Positions 1 through 9,123 of a stretch of 32,597 bases of DNA are shown here, one piece after another. Source of the stretch: Oscillospiraceae bacterium. Lineage in GTDB: Bacteria > Bacillota > Clostridia > Oscillospirales > Oscillospiraceae. The stretch is from positions 1 to 32,597 of the forward strand of contig SVLR01000023.1 in NCBI GenBank assembly GCA_015067785.1, read 5' to 3'. The position numbers and the translations under genes were made by a program. The notes below the pieces were generated by a model. It did no database searches and was not told the origin of the DNA. It saw only the letters and a program-made list of their open reading frames with translations. Numbering within the stretch: the stretch's first letter is position 1; each line of letters begins with the position of its first letter.

Positions 1-1375
1 TAAGCTGGGCAGTCAGATTTCCCTGCTGGGCGCTCTGCCGGGAGACCTCGGCAGCAATGCCGCTGACCTGCAAATTCAGTTTTGCAAACTCCTGTTCCCC
101 TTTCCGGTTTTCCACCTGCAGACCGTCCACATCCATCTTTAGATTCAGGACCTTACCGGCAAGCGTCTCATAGGTGCGGTTATTGACAACAGTGGTACTA
201 TCCCTTTTGGCAGAGCCGGTACATTCCAGCGTCATCTTCTGTCCGGACTGTGTCCTGGTCATAATATAGGCAGTGATAATTTTTCCGTTCCGGTCGATTA
301 TCTTCACGATATCGCCTGCCTGGATGCCTAGATGCGTAGGGATAGACACCTTACAGGGTGTATACGATACATCCTTCAGCTGCTCATACAGTGCCTTAGC
401 GATCGGCTGCAGGGCCTCTGCACTTAATGCTGTCAGCAAATGGTTTCCGGTGATGATATAGGTATTTGCCTCACCTGTATCATCGGGGTATATTGTCCCC
501 ACATCTTCCTCGTTCTGCCGGATCTGCACCTTCTCAATTTTCTTTACGGCGTAATCCTCATAGGATAGACTGTTTTGGAAGTAATACAGCTGTGTGTATG
601 TGCCATAGCTTTCCAGCACTACATTGCCGTCGGCATACTCCACAACAGCAAGGAGATCTGATGAGATCTCCACGTTGCCGTTGTCGGCAATGACACTGAT
701 TTTCGCAGATTCAAAAGACAGATCCCCAGTACTTGGGGTATATTTAACTTCCATCTCAGTAGCACTATTCGTACCGATGGAAGGGGAAGAAATGGCTGTA
801 TACCACGCAAACTCTACCTGGCCATCCGGCGTCGCTCTGCAGAATCTGCCGGCGATCTCTCCAATCCACCGCATAAGCTGTCTGCCGGTGATACCGTCCG
901 CAGAAAACTTCTGGATCTGATAATCGCCATTGGGCAATTCCTCATTAAGAAGCTCAAGTCCACAGGCGCTGCAGACCAGTCTGGCAAAATCATACAGACG
1001 GTATGGCCAGCCTGTGCGGGCCGCAAGCCACTGGGTAAGATCCTTGTCTAGCCAGCTAATACGGTCATAGGCGGTAATGCTTAGCTTGTTTGCGCTGGAC
1101 CGGGTCGGCTTTTCCAGGGTAAACAATCCTACTTTCTGGCGTGCTCTATCATCTTCTACTCTGTAGACTGCGATCTCGTCTCCTGCGTTGACGGAAAGCG
1201 CGCCATTGGGTGTCAGCAGCTGCGCCTCCACCATATTAGAGCAAACAGAGCCCAGGGTTAATTCCTGAGCTCCATTTACACATTCGGTTATTGTGGAGCT
1301 GATTATCGCATTCTCTGTTCCTCGGCCGGAGAACAGTTCCGTGCCATCCGGCAGCACTATGAGTGTCTTTAACAC
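1..1375 (-). CDS. Phage tail hub/baseplate protein, partial (prophage endopeptidase tail-like)
   Basis: The frame is open from a GTG at 1375 to the left edge of the window, so about 458 N-terminal residues are seen and the C-terminus is missing. The start follows an AGGAGGTGG ribosome-binding site that overlaps the stop of the preceding gene. The N-terminus (LKTLIVLPDGTELFSG) and the following beta-rich region with WLDKDLTQWL and LYDFARLVC resemble tail-hub proteins encoded after the tape measure in Firmicutes siphoviruses. The last visible part (about residues 400-458) becomes polar and helical, as in a linker to a fibre. Expected role: tail-tip component contacting the host envelope. The family is inferred from order and sequence character; no catalytic residues are visible. 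Confidence 0.75.
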   Translation of the reverse strand, partial: MLKTLIVLPDGTELFSGRGTENAIISSTITECVNGAQELTLGSVCSNMVEAQLLTPNGALSVNAGDEIAVYRVEDDRARQKVGLFTLEKPTRSSANKLSITAYDRISWLDKDLTQWLAARTGWPYRLYDFARLVCSACGLELLNEELPNGDYQIQKFSADGITGRQLMRWIGEIAGRFCRATPDGQVEFAWYTAISSPSIGTNSATEMEVKYTPSTGDLSFESAKISVIADNGNVEISSDLLAVVEYADGNVVLESYGTYTQLYYFQNSLSYEDYAVKKIEKVQIRQNEEDVGTIYPDDTGEANTYIITGNHLLTALSAEALQPIAKALYEQLKDVSYTPCKVSIPTHLGIQAGDIVKIIDRNGKIITAYIMTRTQSGQKMTLECTGSAKRDSTTVVNNRTYETLAGKVLNLKMDVDGLQVENRKGEQEFAKLNLQVSGIAAEVSRQSAQQGNLTAQL

Positions 1376-1386
1376 AGCGCCACCTC

Positions 1387-1752
1387 CTAGCACTCAATAA
1401 TATTGAATTTCAGGTTCTTATAGAGCCCCAGCCGGGCATTATGGTATGTAATGCTTTCGTTGGAGCAGTAGGCTCTCGTATCAACAAGATTGCCATCTAA
1501 ATCACGGTGGGTAAAGTAAAATTCAGATTTGCCGGCAAACAGTAAGCGCATATACCGGTATTCCTCCACTGTAAGCTGAGAATAGTTAAAGCCCCACGTG
1601 GCCACACGCTCCCGTACTACGATGCGGTGCATAATGCCGCTTTCATCTCGGCCGGAATCCGAGGAGTCCAGATCCGCAAAGGACAATGACACATCTGCAT
1701 CCGGAACGAGCATAGGCTGTCCGTCGATCAGGTAATCTTCAAAGAATCTCAC
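1387..1752 (-). CDS. Small tail protein (DUF6711-like)
   Basis: A 121-residue protein whose ATG overlaps the tape-measure stop by 4 bases (ATGA), so the two are translationally coupled. It is predominantly beta with many aromatic residues (WGFNYSQL, EYRYMRLLFAG, EFYFTHRDLDGN). A protein of this size between tape measure and tail-hub genes is usual in this phage type, probably a tail-tip or distal-tail adaptor. I assign DUF6711-like from memory of the pattern, not from a search. The exact role is unknown. Confidence 0.55.
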   Translation of the reverse strand: MRFFEDYLIDGQPMLVPDADVSLSFADLDSSDSGRDESGIMHRIVVRERVATWGFNYSQLTVEEYRYMRLLFAGKSEFYFTHRDLDGNLVDTRAYCSNESITYHNARLGLYKNLKFNIIEC

Positions 1753-4700
1753 AGCGCACCTCCTCGCATTACAGCCTGCTTTCTGCTGTATCTGGCAACT
1801 GCATTGCCAATCACATCATCGCCGATCTGGATACCAAGCACAGCCTCCAGGATCTCCCGCTGTACACCAACTGACGCCTCAAAGCCGGCAAGAATCGCCT
1901 GTGTCTGATCTGTCATAACCAGAGCAACGGCTTCCTGGATTGTTGAGAGTGGCGCTTCGACGTTTGTTCCGTGCCGCTGATCACCAACCATTGCCAGGAA
2001 AGGCTTGTTTGCGGGAAGTACTGCGCCCCTTGCCAGCTGCGGCACTTCAAGTCTTTTTATATTGAACCCAATACGTCCTCCACCTAGAACATCAGGCAAC
2101 TGGAATCCAAATGCATTTAGCTTATCAATCAAAGAATTTAATCCATCGAATATCCGTTTCAAGAATCCATTGATAGCGCCTTTTGCTAAATCGCTCCACC
2201 ATTTTGCTGTGAAATACTTAGCAATATGATTATTCCAAATGTCTTTCACCGGTTGCCAAATGTTCTCAACGAAGCCTTTTCCAACCTTTTTAAACCAATC
2301 GCCCATTTTCTTTCTTGTGGTTTCATACTTATTGGGATCCAAACCGGCCTTAATATCCCCAGGAATGTCCTCCATAAATGTTTTCTGAGCAGCATCGCTC
2401 ATTTCGCTCATTGATTTAGCAAGCAAATCCCTACATTCCTCGGCGGAAATAGATCCTTCATTGTAAGCCGCCAGGATACTTTCCTTACACTTATCATAAC
2501 TTCCTGCTTCTTTTCCTAAAGCAATTTCATTCTCCAACGAAGCGAGCGTTTCAGCCTTCTTTGCCTCATTGAGAGCCGCCGTGCTTTCCGCTAAAGCCTT
2601 TTGCTTCTCCTCATTGTCGAGATAGGCCTTATATACTTCTTTTTGCGCAGCTGTCATATCCGCGTAATCTAAAGTGCCACTCTGGACTTGCGCATAAAGT
2701 TCCTCGCCAGTTATTCCAGCAGCCGCTTCCGCATCCTTCAATTTTGTTAATGCAGATTCAGCCGCATCTACCGCATTGATATAGCCATTCTCCGCCTCTG
2801 CCGCAGCTTCCTTCGCTGCAGTTAGATTCTTTTGTGCCTCTTCAACACCCATAATTGCCGTTTCCTCTAACAAAATAGCAGCAACAAAAGCACCAACGGC
2901 CACTACTGCAGCAATAATAGCTGAAAGTAGCACGGACAAGCCAGCAGTGGCCAAACCCACTGCTGTTGCAATAGCTCCACCAATAATCAGAATCGTATTC
3001 TTTAAGCTCGCACCATTCTTTATAAAATCCTTAACACCCGTAACAACCAAAGTAATGCCAGCCGCCACAGCAGCGATGCCCGCAATTATAGAAGCTCCCT
3101 TGCCAAAAGCAAAATCCATTGCCTCAGTAAAGGTTCCAGCACCACTGGAGGTTATTGCAAACACCTCACCTAGCTTACCTATTATTCCAACAGCATTTAG
3201 GTTCTTGATACTCTTTACAAAACCTGTGATAGCATTAAACGATTTTATACCTAACGCCACTGCCTTAATCGTTATCAGTGATGTGATGATGGATACAAGT
3301 GCCGTTTGCGTTGCCGTTAGTCCATTAAGAAACTCGCTGAACGATATCTTTCCGGATATAAGATCTCCAAGATCGCTGAACAAATCTGTCATCTCTTCTA
3401 ACGTGTCTATAAACACATCTCCGGTCCATTCCGCCACAGGTTTTAAAAAGTTTGACCATAGTCTTTCCAGCGCCGGCCATACTGCATTGATCACTTTCCC
3501 AAAGGTGTCAAATGCTTGTGCCAACAACTCTGCAACTTTGGGTGCCGCCTTTTCTATTGTCCACTTTCCAAATGGTACAAGAACATTAAACCAAGCCCAC
3601 TCCAACTTCTCCGATATTTGGGATCCCAAGTTAGATAGAGCCTTGCCAAGCTCTGAAAGCGCTTCCTTTGCAGGTGCTAGGTCAATTTGCCGTATCGGCT
3701 CAAAAAACTTTTTTATCCGGTCGACAAGAGATTGTAGTGCTGGGGACATCGTGTCCGCAACCTCTACGCTTGCAGTTATCGTTTCATTGGTGCCGCCACC
3801 GCTTTCTGAATCGCTAACGCTTGGTGTATCTTTATCCTGCAACTGATTCAGCTCGTCGAATCCACTCAGGGATTTCTTTGCAGCATTCCCTGCCTCATTT
3901 ATGCTTTCAGCAAATTCCTTTTCCGCCTCAGAACCCTTCTCAGCAGCATTGGTCATAGCTTCAGTTTGTGTAGTAGCTTTACCAAACAAACTGGCAACTA
4001 CTGTCGAAATCTTAGAAGCTAAATTGTTCAGTACACCTACCAGATTGTTAAGCAGTTTAACAGTTGGCGTCAGCACGGTAGTGAGAGATTGTCCCATAGT
4101 CCCCATAAATTGCTGCCACTGCATACTGAGGATGCGCGTCTGGTTCGCCCAGCTGTCTTGTGTTCGCTCAAAATCACCAGCCGCAAGAGAGAGGGCATCC
4201 GTCACAAAGGCATACCGAAGTGCCACCAGTTCCGCCTGAGACATTGTCTCAATATTGGCGTTCATACCTTTTTCAAGGGCAAACTGTTTTAGGTTAGTCT
4301 GAGTCATAACCACGCCCAAAGACTTTAACGCTTCTGATTCGCCTGTGAATATGCCTTGCAATTTCTTGGCGGCATCTTCCTGGTCTAAGTTATAGAACGA
4401 TGCGACATCTCCGGACAGCCCTGCCAATGTTATAGACATATCACTTGCAGCTCCGTCAGCAACTCCCATACCTTTTGCCATAGCCATATAGGTAGATGCC
4501 GTTCGCTTTGCTGCCAATTCGGACATACCGAACTTTGTAATTGCCGTAGAGGCAAATTCTTCCGCTGCACCTGCCATCGCGCCAAAGGAAACATCAACAA
4601 CATTCTGGACTTCCTCCAAATTGGATCCCAATTCGATTGCTGCCCTGGAGAAATCAACTATAGCCTTTACAGAAAAAGCTGCGGCCATAATGCCACCAAG

Positions 4701-4817
4701 TTTTCCGACAACAGATTTTAATCCTCCCAGAGAGCCGGATATGTTGTTTATTCCTTTTTCTAACCCCCTGTTATTCAGGCCAGTGTCGATTACAACTTTT
4801 CCATCAGCTTTTGACAC
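1749..4817 (-). CDS. Tail tape measure protein
   Basis: A 1022-residue protein in the tape-measure position. The N-terminal half has the typical layout: GGLKSVVGKLGG near residue 35, then an alpha-helical region with LAGLSGDVASFYNLDQEDAA and TWANQTRILSMQWQ-like segments shared by TP901/PBSX-type tape measures. Long hydrophobic stretches lie at about residues 500-525, 565-595 and 605-650. They are followed by an Ala/Glu-rich coiled coil (about 660-740) and a C-terminal region with GLNSLIDKLNAFGF. It sets tail length and is ejected to form part of the DNA channel. The gene looks more AT-rich than its neighbours between about 2100 and 4800, suggesting exchange as a block. The last codons overlap the next gene. 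Confidence 0.93.
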   Translation of the reverse strand: MSKADGKVVIDTGLNNRGLEKGINNISGSLGGLKSVVGKLGGIMAAAFSVKAIVDFSRAAIELGSNLEEVQNVVDVSFGAMAGAAEEFASTAITKFGMSELAAKRTASTYMAMAKGMGVADGAASDMSITLAGLSGDVASFYNLDQEDAAKKLQGIFTGESEALKSLGVVMTQTNLKQFALEKGMNANIETMSQAELVALRYAFVTDALSLAAGDFERTQDSWANQTRILSMQWQQFMGTMGQSLTTVLTPTVKLLNNLVGVLNNLASKISTVVASLFGKATTQTEAMTNAAEKGSEAEKEFAESINEAGNAAKKSLSGFDELNQLQDKDTPSVSDSESGGGTNETITASVEVADTMSPALQSLVDRIKKFFEPIRQIDLAPAKEALSELGKALSNLGSQISEKLEWAWFNVLVPFGKWTIEKAAPKVAELLAQAFDTFGKVINAVWPALERLWSNFLKPVAEWTGDVFIDTLEEMTDLFSDLGDLISGKISFSEFLNGLTATQTALVSIITSLITIKAVALGIKSFNAITGFVKSIKNLNAVGIIGKLGEVFAITSSGAGTFTEAMDFAFGKGASIIAGIAAVAAGITLVVTGVKDFIKNGASLKNTILIIGGAIATAVGLATAGLSVLLSAIIAAVVAVGAFVAAILLEETAIMGVEEAQKNLTAAKEAAAEAENGYINAVDAAESALTKLKDAEAAAGITGEELYAQVQSGTLDYADMTAAQKEVYKAYLDNEEKQKALAESTAALNEAKKAETLASLENEIALGKEAGSYDKCKESILAAYNEGSISAEECRDLLAKSMSEMSDAAQKTFMEDIPGDIKAGLDPNKYETTRKKMGDWFKKVGKGFVENIWQPVKDIWNNHIAKYFTAKWWSDLAKGAINGFLKRIFDGLNSLIDKLNAFGFQLPDVLGGGRIGFNIKRLEVPQLARGAVLPANKPFLAMVGDQRHGTNVEAPLSTIQEAVALVMTDQTQAILAGFEASVGVQREILEAVLGIQIGDDVIGNAVARYSRKQAVMRGGAL

Positions 4818-4835
4818 AACTTCACCTCCCTGCAG

Positions 4836-5390
4836 TTATTCACCGAGCAGCTTTTTCAGCCGTTCTTGTTCTGCCAGATCCTCGGCAGAGTATTTTTTCT
4901 TAAAATCGATCCGGGACTTATTTTCCCGGTAATAGTCCTGTTCCCATTTTTCCAGTTTCTTGCCACGGCGCAGCTTATCCCGGATGGATACGATCGTGGA
5001 TAACTGGCCTTCGCCAATCGCCTGGAAATACGCAAGAAATGTCCACCAATGCAAATACGGTAGGCTGCGGATCTCTCTGCCGGCGACCTTGTTTACATCC
5101 GCAATGATTGCCTTTGCATCCTGCTCCCAGTCCAGAAGCTTAGGACCGGGTTTAGAATCCTTTTCGCCACAGGATATGAAAGCCGCCAAATATTCCATAG
5201 ACTCTTGCATATCCTTTGCCGGCATCTCTCCTTCAAAAAAGAGCGCGACAGCAATCCGCCACCGCAAATACTCCGGGGTGTCAGGATCATCCAGATAACC
5301 CATAATTTCGAGGATATCTCTGTAGTCCGTATGCAATTCATACTCCGTACCGCCGATCGTCGCGGTTTCCGGAAGTGCCCAGGGTGTCAT
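4836..5390 (-). CDS. Bacteriophage Gp15-family protein (tail assembly chaperone, second ORF)
   Basis: A 184-residue acidic/basic helical protein immediately upstream of the tape measure. It begins MTPWALPETATIGGTEYELHTDY and has the pattern of the Gp15 phage family (EYLRWRIAVALFFEG, LDWEQDAKAIIADVN, LPYLHWWTFLAYF). The charged C-terminus (KSRIDFKKKYSAED) is also characteristic. Proteins in this slot act as tail assembly chaperones that coat the tape measure during tail-tube polymerisation. Its ATG overlaps the end of the upstream gene by 4 bases, so expression is coupled. No slippery sequence is needed because it has its own start. Confidence 0.8.
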   Translation of the reverse strand: MTPWALPETATIGGTEYELHTDYRDILEIMGYLDDPDTPEYLRWRIAVALFFEGEMPAKDMQESMEYLAAFISCGEKDSKPGPKLLDWEQDAKAIIADVNKVAGREIRSLPYLHWWTFLAYFQAIGEGQLSTIVSIRDKLRRGKKLEKWEQDYYRENKSRIDFKKKYSAEDLAEQERLKKLLGE

Positions 5391-5842
5391 TTCTGTGCCC
5401 GGCGCTGTGCCCGGTTCTTCTGTGCGAGCTGAACCGCATCGCCCACCCGCTGGTCAGCGCATTTTTGCGCACCTTCCTCAATAATAGGCAGCAGTGCCTG
5501 CATCAGATTAGTAATCACACGTTCATCGTTGCCGGCAACAGCCAGAAGATTCACACCGCCCAGCAGTTCGTCAAAGTCATTGCCCTCGCCAAATACATCG
5601 CTGAGGATCTCCTTGACTTTTGTATCCGCTTCCTGCATCAGACGGATCGCAGCCTCACCGCTGTTTTCAGCATTATTAAGACTTTCGCCCTTTGCGACCA
5701 GATCCTTCTCGATCTGTTGGATCTGCTCCGCTGCGTCAAAAAATCGCGCATATACATTCGGGTCGCTGGGGTTGAATCGCAGGACACCGTTATCGTTGAT
5801 TTGATATTCTTTTACGCCACTGTCGAAAACAATCTTTTCCAT
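5387..5842 (-). CDS. Tail assembly chaperone, first ORF (DUF6673-like)
   Basis: I chose the second possible ATG (5842): a GGAGG lies 6 bases before it and overlaps the other candidate ATG at 5854. This gives 151 residues starting MEKIVFDSGVKEYQINDNG. It has an N-terminal beta hairpin, a long charged helical middle (FFDAAEQIQQIEKDLVAKGE) and a basic tail ending NRAQRRAQK. Position between the major tail protein and the Gp15-like gene matches the G part of a G/GT tail chaperone pair. Here the pair uses a 4-base start/stop overlap instead of a ribosomal frameshift. Family name inferred. Confidence 0.65.
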   Translation of the reverse strand: MEKIVFDSGVKEYQINDNGVLRFNPSDPNVYARFFDAAEQIQQIEKDLVAKGESLNNAENSGEAAIRLMQEADTKVKEILSDVFGEGNDFDELLGGVNLLAVAGNDERVITNLMQALLPIIEEGAQKCADQRVGDAVQLAQKNRAQRRAQK

Positions 5843-5861
5843 AATAGCCTCCATATAGAGT

Positions 5862-5890
5862 TATCCCGCCCCAGTTTCTGGGACGGGATA
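5862..5890. terminator. Stem-loop between major tail protein and chaperone genes
   Basis: Two 13-base arms with one internal mismatch (TATCCCG-C-CCCAG against CTGGG-A-CGGGATA) enclose a TTT loop. On the - strand no U-run follows. It is therefore more likely a partial attenuator or mRNA-stabilising hairpin that lowers chaperone output relative to the tail-tube protein than a full terminator. On the + strand the hairpin is followed by TCTTTTG. Confidence 0.55.
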
Positions 5891-5900
5891 TCTTTTGTTA

Positions 5901-6377
5901 TTACGCGGGGGTGAATTTCTTAGTGGACACATTAAAAGTGCCCTTTGTGCGAACACCGGTAAAGTGCAATGTAAAGGGGATCTGATAGCCGGTGGTGTCT
6001 CCACCGTAGGAAGTGACCTCAATATAAGCTTCTTCCTTAATAGCGGGATAATCACCAGCCTCAGACTCATCCCACAGCTTCACCTCGACCACATCGGTCT
6101 TCAGCTCATCCAGGACCGACTGATTGTCAATGATGTCCTGCAAACGGGTAAACAGCGGGGAATCTTTCTCCGCGTAGTAAGGCTCAACAGAGCCTGTCTT
6201 CTCATAGCTGGAGATGAGAATGGAAGTTTCTCCAAGAATATTCTTCTTGGTATCGACCTGCGCAGCCAGCTCGGGGCTAAACTCTTCCAGGTCTTTACCC
6301 AGTCGCTCATAGGCTTCCTCACCGGTCTTTGCGGTGTTGATATAGTGCGCCAGGTACTTGCGTTCAATTTTTGCCAT
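5901..6377 (-). CDS. Major tail (tube) protein
   Basis: A 158-residue protein starting MAKIERKYLAHYINTA. Its features fit a siphovirus tail-tube subunit: a conserved start, a helical insertion (LGKDLEEFSPELAAQ), repeated beta strands (VVEVKLWDESEAGDYPAIKE) and an Ig-like end with TGVRTKGTFNVSTKKF. It lies directly after the tail-completion gene and before the chaperones. It forms the stacked rings of the non-contractile tail tube. The downstream stem-loop at 5862 probably separates its high expression from the chaperone genes. Confidence 0.85.
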   Translation of the reverse strand: MAKIERKYLAHYINTAKTGEEAYERLGKDLEEFSPELAAQVDTKKNILGETSILISSYEKTGSVEPYYAEKDSPLFTRLQDIIDNQSVLDELKTDVVEVKLWDESEAGDYPAIKEEAYIEVTSYGGDTTGYQIPFTLHFTGVRTKGTFNVSTKKFTPA

Positions 6378-6821
6378 TTAATTCACCTCATATTTTTTGA
6401 TAAAGTTAATCGATAACAGCACCGTATAGATTCCGGTACCGTCGGCATCGGCATATGCCAACTCGCCATTTTGTGCCTTGACTGTTTCACTCTTGGGATC
6501 ATCACCGAAGGCAGGTATCTTCCGCAAGATACTCTGCTCCTGAATCCATTGCTGCAGCTCCAGCAGCCACTCTGCATTCTCGGTGGCGCCGACATCATCC
6601 TCCGGCGATTTGGGGAATACGAAGTGGAGTGCAAAATTCAACTGGTTTTCCACAGTGATATTGCCAAGAATATCCTCCGAACTGGAGATCTCCTGCAGGC
6701 CTGACGGTGCAATACTGCTGCCTTCGGGAGCTTCGGAGTAATAGTCCACCTTTAGCCCGTGGGCCATTGCTATCTTAGGATAAGACAGCAGCCAAGTGCG
6801 GATTTTTTCAAGATCAGACAT
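6378..6821 (-). CDS. Minor capsid protein of the tail-terminator/completion type (Minor_capsid_3-like)
   Basis: A 147-residue protein beginning MSDLEKIRTWLLSYPKI. It has a helical N-terminus followed by a beta sandwich containing NQLNFALHFVFPKSPEDD and ending in YTVLLSINFIKKYEV. The order (after two minor capsid genes, before the tail tube) and this pattern fit the minor capsid protein family that caps the tail tube at the head side (tail terminator) in A118-like phages. The gene ends one base before the major tail protein ATG. Confidence 0.7.
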   Translation of the reverse strand: MSDLEKIRTWLLSYPKIAMAHGLKVDYYSEAPEGSSIAPSGLQEISSSEDILGNITVENQLNFALHFVFPKSPEDDVGATENAEWLLELQQWIQEQSILRKIPAFGDDPKSETVKAQNGELAYADADGTGIYTVLLSINFIKKYEVN

Positions 6822-6824
6822 AAA

Positions 6825-7307
6825 TTACCCCTTTCTTGCCATATATCGCTGCAGATCAGCCGCCATAGCTCTTCCTTCTGCTGCGGATAACGCTCTATCC
6901 CACCTGGGACCGGCTTGCGGATTTTTTGTTTTGGTATAGACCAGATTCCGGGAGGTCAGCACCTTGACACTGCCCTTCCGGGATCTCCAGCCTTCCGGTG
7001 TCATAAAGCCGGCTGCACCGATCTTCGGGTCGATCATCACCTTGCCGTGAAATAAATACTTTGCCTGGGGTGCATCGGTAATGATATAGGGCTTCCGGAT
7101 ATCCGTCTGGATCTGCGTAATCTTATAGAGCGCACCGGAAAGGAACGGCATATATTTCTTGATTCGCCGCAGCACATTCTGCGTATGAAATGCCTGAGCG
7201 TCGCCACCCGGTGCAAGGCCTTTATCCCGGATGATCTGGTTAGCTTCCTTCATCGTGAGGGTAGCGGTTGTACCGTCCGGCATACGGCAAAGTATTGTCT
7301 TTTTCAT
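6825..7307 (-). CDS. Minor capsid protein, head-tail joining (Minor_capsid_2-like)
   Basis: I chose the ATG at 7307, which overlaps the upstream stop by ATGA, rather than a longer frame that would run far into the upstream gene. The result is 160 residues starting MKKTILCRMPDGTTATL. It contains YMPFLSGALYKITQIQTD and a basic C-terminal half with GWRSRKGSVKVLTSRN and AGPRWDRAL. The features and position match the minor capsid 2/neck family that joins the capsid to the tail. It belongs to a run of four coupled neck genes at 6378-8130. Confidence 0.7.
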   Translation of the reverse strand: MKKTILCRMPDGTTATLTMKEANQIIRDKGLAPGGDAQAFHTQNVLRRIKKYMPFLSGALYKITQIQTDIRKPYIITDAPQAKYLFHGKVMIDPKIGAAGFMTPEGWRSRKGSVKVLTSRNLVYTKTKNPQAGPRWDRALSAAEGRAMAADLQRYMARKG

Positions 7308-7675
7308 CCGCCGGCCTCCGTATGCACGATCGTGCCGTTCCATTTCTTGGAATCTGCATAGCCGACTACTACTAGTCCCGGCACCTTGGAGGGTATAAAA
7401 GCCGCCCACGCCTCTCTGTCGGCGATTTCCGGACCGACACCGTCGTATACCTTATCACCAATAAAAACGCGCTGGGCGTCTCCTGGGATGACCAGCAGGA
7501 AGGAATTTGCCTCCTTACTGCCGGTCTTGTCTACGGTTTGCGTCTTTTTGTAATCTAAAAACGCACGATCATAAACTGTACGGACGTACTTATTGCCGTC
7601 CTGGTGGTATACCGTAACCGTCTGATTGCACATCCGGTAATTAACCGGGCAAGTGGGCTTATGGATGAGCATCAA
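7304..7675 (-). CDS. Head-tail joining protein (minor capsid 1/DUF6751-like)
   Basis: A 123-residue mostly beta protein starting MMLIHKPTCPVNYRMCNQTV, with KEANSFLLVIPGDAQ and VFIGDKVYDGVGPEI. Proteins with this barrel-like pattern in second position after the major capsid act as stoppers or adaptors in the neck. Its start overlaps the preceding gene's stop by 4 bases and its stop overlaps the following start by 4 bases. The family assignment is by pattern and order only; DUF6751 is the closest I can name. Confidence 0.6.
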   Translation of the reverse strand: MMLIHKPTCPVNYRMCNQTVTVYHQDGNKYVRTVYDRAFLDYKKTQTVDKTGSKEANSFLLVIPGDAQRVFIGDKVYDGVGPEIADREAWAAFIPSKVPGLVVVGYADSKKWNGTIVHTEAGG

Positions 7676-8130
7676 CCCACCCCCCGGTAAAATTCCAGAT
7701 ACAGACTTGCACAGCGGTACAATTCCTTTGCCTGGCCTTTGGGACTGAGATCTACCGCATTGGCAGCATTGCCATAGCTAACGGACACAGAGCCGATGGA
7801 TGCCGCTGCAACGGCACCCATACCGTTCTGTGCTGCTGTAAAATAGGCCAGGGCATCAGCCATAGCACAGACTGCCATAGCCTCACAGACCACCAGGGGC
7901 TGCACGATCGTAGCATTTCCTTGGCCGTCATCTACGGCAGTGATCGATGCGGCGTCAATAGAGACATCCCCATTCAGGTAGCAGGAGAGCACGTCTGCTT
8001 TGGGGTTTATCCGGTAGATCTGTTTATACCGGTTGAGCTGATCGTGCGCCCGGAGGCAGTACACAGGCCAGTCAGCCTCGGAAATGGAGCTGCCGAGGTA
8101 GGTTTCTTTATAAAACGCATATTTTACCAT
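7672..8130 (-). CDS. Head-tail connector (gp6-like adaptor)
   Basis: A 152-residue helical protein encoded directly after the major capsid, the usual slot of the gp6/gp15-type adaptor that docks under the portal. It begins MVKYAFYKETYLG. It contains DWPVYCLRAHDQLNRYKQIY and an Ala-rich helical core (AVCAMADALAYFTAAQ), and ends with a helix LYRCASLYLEFY, the typical helical-bundle layout. It has an AGGAG-type ribosome-binding site. The exact homologue is not determined. Confidence 0.65.
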   Translation of the reverse strand: MVKYAFYKETYLGSSISEADWPVYCLRAHDQLNRYKQIYRINPKADVLSCYLNGDVSIDAASITAVDDGQGNATIVQPLVVCEAMAVCAMADALAYFTAAQNGMGAVAAASIGSVSVSYGNAANAVDLSPKGQAKELYRCASLYLEFYRGVG

Positions 8131-8153
8131 TTGGAAGCTCCTTTCTCAGCATA

Positions 8154-9101
8154 TCAGGCGCCGATGGCGATGTCCTTCAGAACAGCCGCCTTCAGGGTGT
8201 TCTTCAGCGCAACGCCCGCCACTAGCTCGACCTCACCGGTCTTAACGGCGCCGGGAGCATTCAGATCAGGCATATAGGACGTAATAACACCGTTGCCCTG
8301 AGGGCTGATGCCGTGGAAGCCGTCCAGGCCCAGGGATACTGCGTAGATCGCAGTCTTACCCTCGGTGATATCCACAACATCCTTGGAACTTTCACCGTCG
8401 TAGTACTTACCCAGATCCACCATAGGTACGCCAGCATAAGTCTCCACAGTGCGGCCAAAATCGTCCTTGGTGCGCTCGTAATAACCGGCGCGACGGGCGA
8501 TGGATCGCAGCTTGATGAGCATTGCGTTGTTCATCAGCAGCATAGTAGCGTTGCCATCCAGTGCGCTGACCAGAGCATCCATCTCGTCCAGGAATGCGTT
8601 GTAATTCTCATCCAGCTCCGCAGAGGTGGTCAAGCTTACCTGGCTGGTCAGCTCATTCTCTGTCTTGGTCAACAACTTCTTCAATCCATCGAAGCCGCCC
8701 TTTGCGGTATCGCCGTTGATAACCATATTGTGGAAGTGATTTGCGGTGGCCTTGATCTTCTGCTCTGCCTGGAATGCCAGCTCGTCCACTGCTCCGGAGG
8801 TGTTCTGCAGGACGCGGTCCACCTGGAAGGAACCGCCCATAATGATCGCGTTGGTGGTTTTCTTTTCTCTCTTTGCCTCACCGGGGACGTACTCGCTGTT
8901 GATGGTGCGCACTGCAGCGGTGGAAGGGGTTTTCAGCTGCACATAGCCATATACCAGTGTGGAGCCACCGGTGCCGGGGCTGATTGTGTTGTCGAAGGTC
9001 AGATTGTCCAGCAGCAAGGAGCTGCGACGGAACATATCCACGATCTGCTGATCTACCTTGTCGGCCATACCGACTTTTGCTTCTGCTAAAGTAATTGCCA
9101 T
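8154..9101 (-). CDS. Major capsid protein
   Basis: A 315-residue HK97-fold type protein directly after the scaffold gene. It begins MAITLAEAKVGMADKVDQQI. Typical features are the segment DMFRRSSLLLDNLTFDN near the N-terminus, a PGTGGSTLVYGYVQ loop and an internal helix/loop region around ATMLLMNNAMLIKLRSIARR, the conserved backbone helix followed by GVPMVDLG in this coat-protein class. It ends with a short beta strand, ALKNTLKAAVLKDIAIGA. No protease gene is present, which fits the separate scaffolding protein upstream. Confidence 0.88.
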   Translation of the reverse strand: MAITLAEAKVGMADKVDQQIVDMFRRSSLLLDNLTFDNTISPGTGGSTLVYGYVQLKTPSTAAVRTINSEYVPGEAKREKKTTNAIIMGGSFQVDRVLQNTSGAVDELAFQAEQKIKATANHFHNMVINGDTAKGGFDGLKKLLTKTENELTSQVSLTTSAELDENYNAFLDEMDALVSALDGNATMLLMNNAMLIKLRSIARRAGYYERTKDDFGRTVETYAGVPMVDLGKYYDGESSKDVVDITEGKTAIYAVSLGLDGFHGISPQGNGVITSYMPDLNAPGAVKTGEVELVAGVALKNTLKAAVLKDIAIGA

Positions 9102-9123
9102 AGTTTAATTCTTCCTTTCGTTT

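Noticed and set aside
1387..1395. CTAGCAC, the complement of the small-RNA loop, as a target site here and near 3676
   Set aside because: A 7-base match is expected a few times by chance in 32.6 kb on two strands; at 1387 the mRNA has the same sense as the loop, not its complement.
2947..3846. 299-residue + strand frame opposite the tape measure gene
   Set aside because: It is the complementary shadow of the tape measure coding sequence, with no ribosome-binding site and low-complexity composition.
8313..9089. 258-residue + strand frame opposite the major capsid gene
   Set aside because: A shadow of the GC-rich codon use of the capsid gene; no start signal and no recognisable domain.
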